A DNA stretch of 64,000 bases from Xenophilus aerolatus (GTDB lineage: Bacteria; Pseudomonadota; Gammaproteobacteria; Burkholderiales; Burkholderiaceae_C), in contig JASCNX010000003.1 of assembly GCA_029968055.1 (NCBI GenBank), forward strand, positions 310,001 to 374,000. Direction: 5' to 3'. Under the pieces are notes generated by a model that had not been told where the DNA came from, did no database searches, and worked only from the letters and a program-made list of their open reading frames with translations. This document shows positions 30,871-40,409 of the stretch, one piece after another; positions within the stretch are counted from its first letter, which is position 1; every line of letters begins with the position of its first letter. A program made the position numbers and the translations under genes.

Positions 30871-31125
30871 TCAGACGCGCGGGTCGCCGTATCTGCGGCG
30901 GTACCAGCGGCGCGCCAGCTGCACGCCGCCGCCGCCGCCCAGGCCGACCAGCGCGATGCCGCCCATGGCTCGGCCCGTGTAGCCCTCGGGCGCGAGGGCA
31001 TCCCACCCCAGCGCCAGGCCCAGCCAGCGGCCGATCAGGGCGCCGACGAGGAAGCCGACCGCCTGCGCCACCCCCAGCAGCAGGAGCTGATGGTTCGATG
31101 GCTGCGTGTCCTCGCGTGGCTTCAC
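30871..31125 (-). CDS. Small two-helix membrane protein in the MoxR-VWA operon
   Basis: An 84-residue product with a polar N-terminus (MKPREDTQPSNHQ), two hydrophobic segments (LLLLGVAQAVGFLVGALIG and GGIALVGLGGGGGVQLA) and a basic C-terminus (RRWYRRRYGDPRV). The Gly-rich second segment would be a tightly packed helix. It starts 12 bases after the moxR stop and ends 22 bases before the acetyltransferase, so it belongs to the operon. No family I recognise; a membrane anchor for the MoxR/VWA machinery is a guess. Confidence 0.75.
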   Translation of the reverse strand: MKPREDTQPSNHQLLLLGVAQAVGFLVGALIGRWLGLALGWDALAPEGYTGRAMGGIALVGLGGGGGVQLARRWYRRRYGDPRV

Positions 31126-31137
31126 GACGGGGCGGCC

Positions 31138-31980
31138 TCAGCGGTTGTTGCGCTGCATGAAGACGAGCTTCTCGAACAGCGTCACGTCCTGCTCGTTCTT
31201 GAGCAGCGCGCCCACCAGCGGCGGCACGGCGACCTTGTCGTCCTTGCTCTGCAGCGCCTCGAGCGGGATGTCCTCGGCCACCAGCAGCTTGAGCCAGTCC
31301 AGCAGCTCGCTGGTGGACGGCTTCTTCTTCAGGCCGGGCAGGTTGCGCACGTCGTAGAAGGTCTTCATCGCGGCCGTGAGCAGCTCCTGCTTCAGGCCGG
31401 GGAAATGCACGGCCACGATGCTCTTCATCGTCTCCGCGTCCGGGAACTTGATGTAGTGGAAGAAGCAGCGGCGCAGGAAGGCGTCGGGCAGTTCCTTCTC
31501 GTTGTTGGAGGTGATGAACACCACCGGCCGGTGCTTGGCCTTGACCAACTCGCGCGTCTCGTAGCAGTAGAACTCCATGCGGTCGAGTTCGCGCAGCAGG
31601 TCGTTCGGGAATTCGATGTCGGCCTTGTCGATCTCGTCGATCAGCAGCGCCACCGGCTCGTCGGCGGTGAAGGCCTGCCACAGCACGCCCTTGACGATGT
31701 AGTTGTGGATGTCCTTCACGCGTTCGTCGCCGAGCTGCGAATCGCGCAGGCGGCTCACCGCGTCGTACTCGTACAGGCCCTGCTGCGCCTTGGTGGTCGA
31801 CTTGATGTGCCACTGCAGCAGCGGCAGGCCCAGCGCCGCCGAGACCTCCTCGGCCAGCATCGTCTTGCCGGTGCCAGGCTCGCCCTTGACCAGGAGCGGG
31901 CGCTTGAGGGTGATGGAGGCGTTCACCGCCAGCATCAGGTCCTGCGTGGCGACGTAGTTGTCTGAACCCTTGAATTTCAT
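31138..31980 (-). CDS. MoxR-family AAA+ ATPase
   Basis: A 280-residue AAA+ ATPase of the MoxR branch, thought to act as a chaperone for metal-cofactor or complex assembly together with a VWA partner. Walker A is GEPGTGKT at residues 33-40, Walker B LLIDEID at 112-118, sensor 1 is the VVFITSNNEKELPDAFLRR region, and the C-terminal lid has LLDWLKLLVAEDI. The first residue fits family starts (MKFKGSDNYVATQDLMLAVN). It is the first gene of a four-gene operon (moxR, membrane protein, GNAT, VWA) and lies divergent from the cytochrome gene. Confidence 0.94.
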   Translation of the reverse strand: MKFKGSDNYVATQDLMLAVNASITLKRPLLVKGEPGTGKTMLAEEVSAALGLPLLQWHIKSTTKAQQGLYEYDAVSRLRDSQLGDERVKDIHNYIVKGVLWQAFTADEPVALLIDEIDKADIEFPNDLLRELDRMEFYCYETRELVKAKHRPVVFITSNNEKELPDAFLRRCFFHYIKFPDAETMKSIVAVHFPGLKQELLTAAMKTFYDVRNLPGLKKKPSTSELLDWLKLLVAEDIPLEALQSKDDKVAVPPLVGALLKNEQDVTLFEKLVFMQRNNR

Positions 31981-32077
31981 GTGAGAGGCGCGCGGGGGGT
32001 GGAACAAAAGACACACCCGGAGGCGGCCGAGTCGCCAACGGGATGACGCTGCGGCGGGCCCTCGGGGAAGCGACCCA

Positions 32078-32083
32078 TATAAT
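32078..32083 (+). promoter_or_regulatory. Candidate -10 element of the cytochrome c gene
   Basis: A perfect TATAAT lies 48 bases upstream of the cytochrome start codon. No good -35 match is seen 16-18 bases before it, so the promoter is either weak or activator-dependent. Confidence 0.45.
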
Positions 32084-32130
32084 CGAACGTTGGTGCGGAG
32101 ACCCGATCTGCCACGAATTGTGCGCGCAAA

Positions 32131-32814
32131 ATGAACAAGCTGTTGACCACGATGTTTGCCCTCGCTGTCGCTTCCGTGACGGCGACCGTTCAGGCCCAGA
32201 AGGTGACGCCGAACGCCGAGAACGGCGGCAAGAAGGTCGCGATGTGCGTGGGTTGCCACGGCATCGTGGGCTACCAGGCCAGCTTCCCCGAGATCCACAA
32301 GGTGCCCAAGATCGCGGGCCAGAGCGCGTCGTACATCACCGCTGCGCTCACCGCGTACAAGGGCGGCGACCGCAAGCACCCCACCATGCGTGCCATCGCC
32401 GACACGCTGACCGAGCAGGATATCGCCGACCTCGCGGCCTACTACAGCACCCTGGGCCTGGCCGAGGGCGACGCACCGCCGGCCGCCGTCGCCAGGCAGC
32501 CGAGCGAGAAGGTGCAGGCCCTCATCGCGCGCAACGCCGACAACAACTGCACCAAGTGCCACGGCGCCAACTTCAACACCCCCAACGACGGCACCGTGCC
32601 CAAGCTGGCCGGCCAGTACGCCGACTACCTCTTCGTCGCGCTCAAGGCCTACAAGGCGGGCAGCCACCCGATGGTCGGTCGCTCCAACGCCGTCATGAGC
32701 ACGCAGGTCAAGCCCTTCAGCAATGCCGAACTGAAGGAGCTGGCCAGCTACATCAGCACCCTGCCGGGCGAGCTGAAGACAGTGCCCGAATCGCGCCTGC
32801 ATCACAGCAAGTAA
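32131..32814 (+). CDS. Diheme cytochrome c (c4-like), periplasmic
   Basis: A 227-residue secreted electron carrier. The N-terminus is a signal peptide (LLTTMFALAVASVTATVQA-Q). Two heme c attachment sites are present: CVGCH near residue 39 and CTKCH near 140. Each is followed by the typical PKIAGQSASYITAALTAYK or PKLAGQYADYLFVALKAYK stretch, showing an internal duplication as in cytochrome c4. Axial methionines are likely in HPTMRAIA and the second-domain NAVMS segment. It would pass electrons to a terminal oxidase. It stands alone, with a TATAAT upstream and a terminator downstream. Confidence 0.93.
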   Translation: MNKLLTTMFALAVASVTATVQAQKVTPNAENGGKKVAMCVGCHGIVGYQASFPEIHKVPKIAGQSASYITAALTAYKGGDRKHPTMRAIADTLTEQDIADLAAYYSTLGLAEGDAPPAAVARQPSEKVQALIARNADNNCTKCHGANFNTPNDGTVPKLAGQYADYLFVALKAYKAGSHPMVGRSNAVMSTQVKPFSNAELKELASYISTLPGELKTVPESRLHHSK

Positions 32815-32858
32815 GGGCCTTTCGCGCAGCTTCCCTGCGCTGCGCCTGGACCCATCCG

Positions 32859-32891
32859 ATGCCTGCCGGCTCACGCCCGCAGGCATTTTTT
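32859..32891 (+). terminator. Rho-independent terminator after the cytochrome gene
   Basis: ATGCCTGC (32859-32866) pairs with GCAGGCAT (32879-32886) around a 12-base loop and is followed by six T. It ends the cytochrome transcript and lies just before the convergent aldo/keto reductase gene. Confidence 0.85.
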
Positions 32892-32905
32892 CTGGGTGCG
32901 ACGGA

Positions 32906-33916
32906 TCAGCTGGCGGCGAACTCCTCGGTGTCCACCTCCTGCGTGGCCTGCGCCGGATAGCGCGGCCCGCTCACGGTGCGCTGGTTGATCAACTCGCCAG
33001 CGCGGACGATGACGTCGGCGGGCAGTGGCAGCTCGGCGGCGGCCAGGTCCTCGTGCAGGTGGTCGAGGCTCGTCGTGCCGGGGATGGGCACGATGTGCTC
33101 GCCCTGCGCCAGCAGCCAGGCCAGTGCCAGCTGCGCAGGCGTGCACCCGGCCTCTCGGGCCAAGGCCTCGAAGGCGGGCAGCAGGGCCAGGTTGCGCGGA
33201 TAGTGCTCGGCCGAGAAGCGCGGCATCGGGCGCCGGATGTCCTTGGCGTCCAGCCCACCCACGTCGGTGAGGCGGCCGGTGAGGAAGGCGCGGGCCAGCG
33301 GGCTGAAGGCGACGAAGGCGGTGCCGAGTTCGCGGCAGGCGGCCAGCACCGCGATCTCGGGATTGCGCGTCCACAGCGAATACTCCGTCTGCACAGCGGC
33401 GATGGGATGCACCGCATGCGCCTTGCGCAACGTGCCGGCCGAGACCTCGGACAGACCGATCGACCGCACCTTGCCCGCCTCGACCAGGCGCGACAGCTCG
33501 CCCACCGACTCCTCGATCGGCACCTGCTTGTCCCAGCGGTGCAGGTAGTACAGGTCGATCACGTCGGTGCGCAGGCGGCGCAGGCTGTCTTCGCAGTTGC
33601 GTCGCAACGTGGCGGGCCGGCCGTCGATCACGCGGCGCGTCACGCCGTCGTCGCCCTTCACGCCGGCCATTCCGCCCTTGCTGCACAGGGTGATCTTCTG
33701 GCGATGCGGCGCGAGCACGCGGCCCACCAGCTCCTCGTTGGCGCCGAAGCCGTAGAGGGCTGCCGTGTCGAACAGCGTGACGCCGGCGTCCAGCGCGGCC
33801 AGCAGCACCTGCTCGCCCTGCTCGGGCGAGGGCGGGGTGCCGTAGGCATGGCTCAGGTTCATGCAGCCCAGGCCGATGGCCGAGACCTCAAGATTCGCGA
33901 TACGTCGTGTGTGCAT
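32906..33916 (-). CDS. Aldo/keto reductase
   Basis: A 336-residue NADPH-dependent TIM-barrel oxidoreductase. The catalytic tetrad can be read directly: D50 and Y55 (FDTAALYGFG), K80 (CSKGG) and H126 (YLHRWD). The C-terminal cofactor segment IVPIPGTTSLDHLHEDLAA is also typical. Members of this branch reduce aldehydes or keto sugars; the substrate is not predictable. Its first 29 bases overlap the end of the preceding hypothetical gene in another frame, so translation of the two is probably coupled. It is the last gene of an overlapping operon starting at 35241. Confidence 0.93.
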   Translation of the reverse strand: MHTRRIANLEVSAIGLGCMNLSHAYGTPPSPEQGEQVLLAALDAGVTLFDTAALYGFGANEELVGRVLAPHRQKITLCSKGGMAGVKGDDGVTRRVIDGRPATLRRNCEDSLRRLRTDVIDLYYLHRWDKQVPIEESVGELSRLVEAGKVRSIGLSEVSAGTLRKAHAVHPIAAVQTEYSLWTRNPEIAVLAACRELGTAFVAFSPLARAFLTGRLTDVGGLDAKDIRRPMPRFSAEHYPRNLALLPAFEALAREAGCTPAQLALAWLLAQGEHIVPIPGTTSLDHLHEDLAAAELPLPADVIVRAGELINQRTVSGPRYPAQATQEVDTEEFAAS

Positions 33917-34412
33917 GCGCAGAGCTTAGTCGGGGTTGGAAGGTCGGCAACGGTGCGCGGACTCTCTGCCAGGCCAGGTGCCGCCAGGAAGGCGTGCCGT
34001 AGCCGGTCACGAGGTCGTGGTCGATGGCCTGCCAGGCCGCGTCGGCTGCGTCGAGTCCCAGCGCCTCGATGAACGGCGCGTCCACGATGAAGCACTGGCG
34101 CCGGTACGGCAGCAGGAAGCCGCCGCGCCGCGAGGCGAAGACCTGCCGCGCCTCGTCATGGCGGGCGAACCACGCATGCAGCAGCAGGCCCGTGCGGGGC
34201 GCATGCCAGAAGTCGCCCATGTCCTCGTCGGGCGTTGCCGTGCCGCCCAGCACGCGACGGGCGTGGTCCCAATGCAGGAAGCCCACCTCGCGGGCCGTCG
34301 CCTGCAAGTGGTCGCCCAGGGTCCGCGTGTCGGCCTTGCCCTCGCGGCGGGCGCGGCTGAGCCGCACGCGGGCGCGCACTTTGAGTTCTTCCGCGGGTGC
34401 GGGGCCGCTCAT
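33888..34412 (-). CDS. Conserved hypothetical protein
   Basis: A 174-residue cytoplasmic protein with a basic N-terminus (KVRARVRLSRARREGKAD), the stretch LGDHLQATAREVGFLHWDHA and a C-terminal half rich in aromatic residues (FWHAPRTGLLLHAWFARHD, then YRRQCFIVDAPFIEALG). I do not recognise a catalytic motif. Its ATG overlaps the stop of the MarR-like gene (ATGA), and its 3' end overlaps the aldo/keto reductase start by 29 bases, so it is part of a tightly packed operon. Confidence 0.75.
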   Translation of the reverse strand: MSGPAPAEELKVRARVRLSRARREGKADTRTLGDHLQATAREVGFLHWDHARRVLGGTATPDEDMGDFWHAPRTGLLLHAWFARHDEARQVFASRRGGFLLPYRRQCFIVDAPFIEALGLDAADAAWQAIDHDLVTGYGTPSWRHLAWQRVRAPLPTFQPRLSSAHAHTTYRES

Positions 34413-34864
34413 CGCGCGTGGACCTCGGATGTCGCGTGGCCCGTGTCGGTCGCCACGGCGTCGAGCTGCGACAGCAGCGCGTCGAAGGCATCGCCGTCGA
34501 GGCGCAGCGCGCTCCACGCCTTGCCACAGACTGCGCCGACCGTTTGCGAGGCTTCTGCGTGCAACTGCCGGCCAGCGGGCCGCAACTGCACGGCGCCAGC
34601 CTCGCGGGCGAGCAGCCCGGTCTTTTCCAGCGGCAGCAACTGGCGCACGAGCGCCGAGGGCGGACAGTGAAGCTGCTTCGCCAATGCCAGCGTGGCGAGC
34701 CGGCCATGCGGCGACCGCGACAACGCATCCAGCAGCAAGAAGTCCATCTGTCCGATGCCGTGCCACATGCCCAGGTGTTCGTCCAGCCGCTGCTGCTGCC
34801 GCGCATGGCTGCGGGCCAGCGCGAGGCCCAGGCGCAAGGCCTGCGGGTCGGTGGGGCGGCTCAT
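34409..34864 (-). CDS. MarR-like winged-helix protein
   Basis: A 151-residue protein with the layout of MarR-type regulators: helix 1 (LGLALARSHARQQQRLDEHL), a middle winged-helix region (MDFLLLDALSRSPHGRLATL, ALAKQLHCPPSALVRQLLPL, EKTGLLAREAGAVQLRPAG) and C-terminal helices (AFDALLSQLDAVATDTG). It would bind DNA as a dimer and probably respond to a small aromatic or oxidant, as usual for the family. Start ATG at 34864 overlaps the stop of the GIY-YIG gene, and its stop overlaps the next ATG. Confidence 0.75.
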   Translation of the reverse strand: MSRPTDPQALRLGLALARSHARQQQRLDEHLGMWHGIGQMDFLLLDALSRSPHGRLATLALAKQLHCPPSALVRQLLPLEKTGLLAREAGAVQLRPAGRQLHAEASQTVGAVCGKAWSALRLDGDAFDALLSQLDAVATDTGHATSEVHAR

Positions 34865-35241
34865 GCGGCGCCCCCTTCCTGCGAAGGCGCAGGGACGGCG
34901 GCGCGCAGCAGTTCGGCCTGCCACAGCCCCAGCAACGAGGCCAGTTCGGCGTCGTAGTCGAAGGCAGGATCGTCCCGCTCCTTCACGCGATCGATCACCT
35001 CGAAGCGGAAGGCGTCGGCGCCGTGCGTGCGCCAGGCCTGCTGCAACGCCTTGTCGCGGTGGGCGCCGCGCGGGAGTTCGAAGCGCAGGCGATTGAGCAC
35101 ACCTTCTGCGTTGCGGCTGCTGCCCACGCGAAGCAGGCCCGCCGCCTCGCAGCGCACGGCGTAGATGCCCATGCAAGGAAAAGCCTGCTTGTACTGGCGC
35201 GCGAGCTCTCGGCGCGCCTGGGCGGAAAGGATGGGAAACAT
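34861..35241 (-). CDS. GIY-YIG nuclease-like protein
   Basis: A 126-residue protein. The segment MGIYAVRCEAAGLLRVGSSR followed by GVLNRLRFELPRG has the spacing of a GIY-YIG fold: G-I-Y, then L-R-V-G in place of Y-I-G, then an Arg-containing helix. HRDKALQQAWRTHGADAFRF is the usual middle helix, and FDYDAELASLLGLW the last. The second motif is degenerate, so nuclease activity is uncertain. It is the first gene of the four-gene overlapping operon; ATG at 35241 fits the domain start. Confidence 0.7.
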   Translation of the reverse strand: MFPILSAQARRELARQYKQAFPCMGIYAVRCEAAGLLRVGSSRNAEGVLNRLRFELPRGAHRDKALQQAWRTHGADAFRFEVIDRVKERDDPAFDYDAELASLLGLWQAELLRAAVPAPSQEGGAA

Positions 35242-35428
35242 GGCAGCACTCCAGGTGTTCGTCGGCGAGCCGGTCCCGCATGGGGCTCGAACGAAGACCG
35301 CAGTCTGTCCACGGAAGAAAGGTCGGGAGGGTGAGTGCCTCTTGAGCGGGTAGGCGCCCCTCAGCACCTGCCCGAATTTTACCCGGGTTATTCATGCCGG
35401 ATCAAGCGATCCGGCGAGGGGCCCAGGT

Positions 35429-36391
35429 TCAGGCGTTCAACTGCTGCTCGAGCTGATGCAGCACCTGGTAGCAGGGCAGCACCTGCGCGATGCTGCTGTT
35501 GGGCTCGCGGCCTTCCTTGATCGCAGCGAAGAACTCGCGGTCCTGCAGCTCGATGCCGTTCATCGACACGTCGACCTGGCTCACGTCCACCGGCGTCTCG
35601 GGGCCCTTGCTGTGCGACTGCACCAGGTCGTCGTAGCGCGCGATGTAGGTTGCGGTGTCGCCGATGTAGCGGAAGAAGGTGCCCAGCGGCCCGTCGTTGT
35701 TGAACGAGAGGCTCAGCGTGCAGATGGCGCCGTTGGCCGCCTGCAGCTGGATGCTCATGTCCATCGCGATGCCCAGTTCCTTGTGGATCGGACCCTGGAT
35801 GGCATTGGCCTTCACGATCGGGCTGCCGGCCTGGTAGGCGAACAGGTCCACGGTGTGGGCGGCGTGGTGCCACAGCAGGTGGTCGGTCCAGCTGCGCGGC
35901 TGGCCCAGCGCATTCATGTTGGTGCGGCGGAAGAAGTAGGTCTGCACGTCCATCTGCTGGATGTTGAACTCGCCGGCAGCGATCTTCTTGTGCACGTACT
36001 GGTGGCTGGGGTTGAAGCGGCGGGTGTGGCCGACCATCGCGACCTTGCCCGTCTTCTTCTGCAGCGCCAGCACCTCCTCGCCTTCCTTGAGCACGTCGCA
36101 CAGCGGAATCTCCACCTGCACGTGCTTGCCGGCCTCGAGGCAGGCCTTGGTCTGGGCCGCGTGCATCTGCGTCGGCGTGCACAGGATGACGGCGTCGACC
36201 TCGGGCAGCGCCAGGCTGTCGGCGAGGTCGGTCGTCACGTGGGCGATGCCGTACTGCTGGGCCGTCTCGCGCGTCTTCTCGAGGTCGCGGCTGACGAGCG
36301 AGACGACTTCGACGCCGTCGATGTTCTTGATGCCGTCCAGATGCTTGATGCCGAAGGCGCCGGCGCCGGCGAGTGCGACTTTGATGGTCAT
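35429..36391 (-). CDS. pmdC: 4-carboxy-2-hydroxymuconate-6-semialdehyde dehydrogenase
   Basis: Oxidises the ring-cleavage product of protocatechuate (in its cyclic hemiacetal form) to 2-pyrone-4,6-dicarboxylate with NADP. The 320-residue product is a Gfo/Idh/MocA oxidoreductase: N-terminal Rossmann motif GAGAFG (9-14), then VDAVILCTPTQMHAAQ and GKHVQVEIPLCD, where the usual catalytic E-K-P becomes E-I-P as in LigC. HTRRFNPSHQYVHKKI and the HHAAHTVDLF segment follow. The specific assignment rests on its place directly after pmdA and pmdB and beside pmdD, E and F. Last gene of the pmd operon; an alternative name is ligC. Confidence 0.93.
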   Translation of the reverse strand: MTIKVALAGAGAFGIKHLDGIKNIDGVEVVSLVSRDLEKTRETAQQYGIAHVTTDLADSLALPEVDAVILCTPTQMHAAQTKACLEAGKHVQVEIPLCDVLKEGEEVLALQKKTGKVAMVGHTRRFNPSHQYVHKKIAAGEFNIQQMDVQTYFFRRTNMNALGQPRSWTDHLLWHHAAHTVDLFAYQAGSPIVKANAIQGPIHKELGIAMDMSIQLQAANGAICTLSLSFNNDGPLGTFFRYIGDTATYIARYDDLVQSHSKGPETPVDVSQVDVSMNGIELQDREFFAAIKEGREPNSSIAQVLPCYQVLHQLEQQLNA

Positions 36392-36410
36392 GTCAGGGTC
36401 CTTGGGGTTG

Positions 36411-37728
<1,318 letters not shown>

Positions 37729-37729
37729 G

Positions 37730-38662
37730 TCAGACCTCCTCGGGCCAGTAGAGCTTCATGGGGTTGTCGACCAGCAGCTTCTTCTGAAGTTCGGCGGTCG
37801 TCGCGATGTGCGGGATGAAGTCCACCAGCAGGCCGTCGTCGGGCATGTGGTCCTTCAGGTTGGGGTGCGGCCAGTCGGTGCCCCACAGCACGCGGTCGGG
37901 GAACTGCTCCACGATGCGGCGCGCGAAGGGCACCACGTCGCGGTAGGCGTTCTGCTCGCCGTCCAGCGCCTTGGGGCCGGCGACCGACAGGCGCTCCGGG
38001 CAGCTCACCTTGCTCCACACGTTGCCGTGCTCGCGCATGAACTTCTCGAACAGGGCGAACTCCGGGCCGTCCACCGGTTGGGTCACATCGGGCCGGCCCA
38101 TGTGGTCCACCACCACCGTGGTCGGCAGCGCGGTGAAGAAGTCCCACAGCTCGGGCAGATCCACGGCTTCGAAATAGATGACCACATGCCAGCCCAGCTT
38201 GGCGATGCGGCCGGCGATCTCCATCAGCTCGTCCTTGGGCGTGAAGTCCACCAGGCGCTTCACGAAGTTGAAGCGCACACCGCGCACGCCCGCGTCGTGC
38301 AACTGCTGCAGCTCCTCGTTGCTGATGCTGCGCTTGACCGTCGCCACGCCGCGCGCCTTGCCGTTCGAGGACTGCAGCGCATCGACCAGCGCGCGGTTGT
38401 CGGCGCCGTGGCAGGTGGCCTGCACGATCACGTTGCGCGCGAAGCCCAGGTGGTCGCGCAGGGCAAAGAGCTGGGCCTTGCTGGCGTCGCAGGGTGTGTA
38501 CTTGCGCTCGGGCGCATACGGAAATTCCGCGCCGGGGCCGAACACGTGGCAGTGCGCATCGACGCTGCCGGCCGGCACCTGGAACTTCGGCTTGCTCGGG
38601 CCGGTGTACCAGTCCAGCCAGCCGGCGGTCTTCTCGAAGGGGCCGGAGGTGGGTTTGCTCAT
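37730..38662 (-). CDS. pmdD: 2-pyrone-4,6-dicarboxylate hydrolase
   Basis: Opens the lactone 2-pyrone-4,6-dicarboxylate to 4-oxalomesaconate. The 310-residue product belongs to the amidohydrolase superfamily (LigI type): HxH motif H37-C-H39 (VDAHCHVFG), YAPERKYTPCDA, GVRGVRFNFVKRL, a middle HMGRP, and the C-terminal Asp motif WGTDWPHPN. LigI works without a metal despite the fold. It lies in the pmd operon between the Bug protein gene and pmdA, one base from the latter. Confidence 0.95.
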   Translation of the reverse strand: MSKPTSGPFEKTAGWLDWYTGPSKPKFQVPAGSVDAHCHVFGPGAEFPYAPERKYTPCDASKAQLFALRDHLGFARNVIVQATCHGADNRALVDALQSSNGKARGVATVKRSISNEELQQLHDAGVRGVRFNFVKRLVDFTPKDELMEIAGRIAKLGWHVVIYFEAVDLPELWDFFTALPTTVVVDHMGRPDVTQPVDGPEFALFEKFMREHGNVWSKVSCPERLSVAGPKALDGEQNAYRDVVPFARRIVEQFPDRVLWGTDWPHPNLKDHMPDDGLLVDFIPHIATTAELQKKLLVDNPMKLYWPEEV

Positions 38663-38690
38663 GGTGTCTCTCTCTTCCTGGACGGAGGGT

Positions 38691-39677
38691 TCAATCGGGT
38701 TGGATGTTGGCTTCGCGCACCAGCTTGGCGTAGCGCACGCGCTCCTCGTACAGCAGCCGGACCAGCATGTCGCGGCTCCCCGGCATCGCCTCGCCGCCGA
38801 CGGCGGACATGCGCTCGCGCACCTCGGGCAGCTTCAGCGCCTTCTGGACTTCGGCGTGCAGCCTCTCGACGATGGGCATGGGCGTCTTCGCGGGCGCCAT
38901 CACCGCGTACCAGACCGAGGACTCGAACCCCTTGAAGCCGGATTCGGCGATGGTCGGCGCGTCGGGGAAGATCGGCGAGCGCTCGGGGCTGAGCACGGCC
39001 AGCACCTTCAATCGGCCGCTGCCGACCAGGGGCTTGACCTCCAGCGCGTTCATCGCGATCAGCGGCACCTGGCCGCTGGCCACGTCGGTGACGGCCTGCG
39101 CGCCCCCTTTGTAGGGCACGTGCATGAGGTCGATGCCGGCCGCGTGCGTGAACAGCTCGGCCGCCATGTGCGGCGTGGAACCGTTGCCCGGCGAGGCGAA
39201 GGAAATGGTGCCCGGCCTGGCTTTCGCGGCGGCGATCAGGTCGGCGATGTTGCGGTAGGGCACGTTCGCGTTCGCGGCGATCACCACCGGCACCCGGCCC
39301 ACCAGCGATACCGCCACCAGATCGGTCTCGGCATCGAAAGGCTGCGGCTTGTACAGCGCCATGTTCGCGGCCAGGGCGTTGGCGGCCATCAGCAGCGTGT
39401 GGCCGTCGGGCTTGGCGCCGATGACGTACTTGACCGCGATGTTGGTCCCTGCACCGGGCCGGTTGTCGATGATGATCGGCTGCCCCAGGCTTGCGCCCAG
39501 CGCCTGGCCCAGCGTGCGCGCGACCGCATCCACCGCGCCGCCGGCGGAGTAGCCGACCACCAGGTTGATCGGCCGGTCCGGGTAGCCCGCCTGCGCCCAG
39601 GCCCCCGCGGAGCTCAGTGCGGTGGCGCCGGCCGCGGCGGCCAGCAGGTGGCGGCGAACGGGAGAGAAAGCGCGCAT
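38691..39677 (-). CDS. Bug-family tripartite tricarboxylate transporter binding protein
   Basis: A 328-residue periplasmic binding protein. The signal peptide is HLLAAAAGATALSSAGAWA, with basic residues before it. The Bug family blocks follow: YPDRPINLVVGYSAGGAVDA, QPIIIDNRPGAGTNIAVKYV, GHTLLMAANALAAN, MHVPYKGGAQAVTDVASGQV and IAESGFKGFESSVWYAVMAP. It probably captures a carboxylated aromatic or a pathway acid for uptake. It lies inside the pmd operon where Comamonas has a different transporter gene; no TctB or TctA is adjacent, the nearest pair being at 53716-55681. Confidence 0.92.
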   Translation of the reverse strand: MRAFSPVRRHLLAAAAGATALSSAGAWAQAGYPDRPINLVVGYSAGGAVDAVARTLGQALGASLGQPIIIDNRPGAGTNIAVKYVIGAKPDGHTLLMAANALAANMALYKPQPFDAETDLVAVSLVGRVPVVIAANANVPYRNIADLIAAAKARPGTISFASPGNGSTPHMAAELFTHAAGIDLMHVPYKGGAQAVTDVASGQVPLIAMNALEVKPLVGSGRLKVLAVLSPERSPIFPDAPTIAESGFKGFESSVWYAVMAPAKTPMPIVERLHAEVQKALKLPEVRERMSAVGGEAMPGSRDMLVRLLYEERVRYAKLVREANIQPD

Positions 39678-39703
39678 GGCGGCTCCTTGGTGGTGCTGGA
39701 CGA

Positions 39704-40387
39704 TCAGTCGATGTACCGCAGGCCGGCCTTCTCGAGCGGCTCGCGCATCTTGTAGTAGTCCAGGCCCAGCGTGCCGGCTGCAAAGATGTCGCGCTTGCCG
39801 CCTTCGTTGGCTTCGCGCTTGCGGGCGGCTTCCAGCGTCTTCGCGGCGATGCCGCGCGGCACGCAGACCACGCCGTCGTCGTCGGCCACGACCACGTCGC
39901 CGGGCGTGACGTAGGCGCCGGCGCAGACAATCGGGATGTTCACCGAGCCCGGCGTGGCCTTGATGGTGCCCTTGGACGACACATAGCGGCTCCAGACCGG
40001 GAACTTCATCTCGCGCAGCACCTTGGTGTCGCGCACGCCGGCCTCGATGATCAGCGCGCGGGCGCCACGGGCCTGGAAGCTGGTGGCGAGCAGGTCGCCG
40101 AAGTAGCCATCGCTGCACTCGGCGGTGACCGTGGCGACCACGATGTCGCCGGGGCGGATCTGCTCGGCCGCCACGTGCATCATCCAGTTGTCGCCGGGCT
40201 GCAGCAGCACCGTCACTGCGGTGCCGGACACGGCCACATCCTGCTGGATGGGCCGCATGTAGGGCTTCATGAGGCCGACGCGGCCCATGGCCTCGTGCAC
40301 GGTGGCCGAGCCGAAGGCGGCCAGCGCGTCGGCCGTCTCGCGGTCGGTGCGCTCGATGTTGCGGTAGACGACGCCGAGTTCGTACAT
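39704..40387 (-). CDS. pmdF: 4-carboxy-4-hydroxy-2-oxoadipate aldolase/oxaloacetate decarboxylase
   Basis: Cleaves 4-carboxy-4-hydroxy-2-oxoadipate to pyruvate and oxaloacetate, the last step of the 4,5-cleavage pathway. The 227-residue product has the RraA-like fold of class II HMG/CHA aldolases: [35 protein letters not shown] with the Arg-Asp pair used for substrate and metal binding, and [15 protein letters not shown]. Length matches LigK/PmdF. It lies between pmdE and the Bug gene, with short gaps on both sides. Confidence 0.95.
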   Translation of the reverse strand: MYELGVVYRNIERTDRETADALAAFGSATVHEAMGRVGLMKPYMRPIQQDVAVSGTAVTVLLQPGDNWMMHVAAEQIRPGDIVVATVTAECSDGYFGDLLATSFQARGARALIIEAGVRDTKVLREMKFPVWSRYVSSKGTIKATPGSVNIPIVCAGAYVTPGDVVVADDDGVVCVPRGIAAKTLEAARKREANEGGKRDIFAAGTLGLDYYKMREPLEKAGLRYID

Positions 40388-40409
40388 GGGATGTGCTCCT
40401 GGAATGGGG

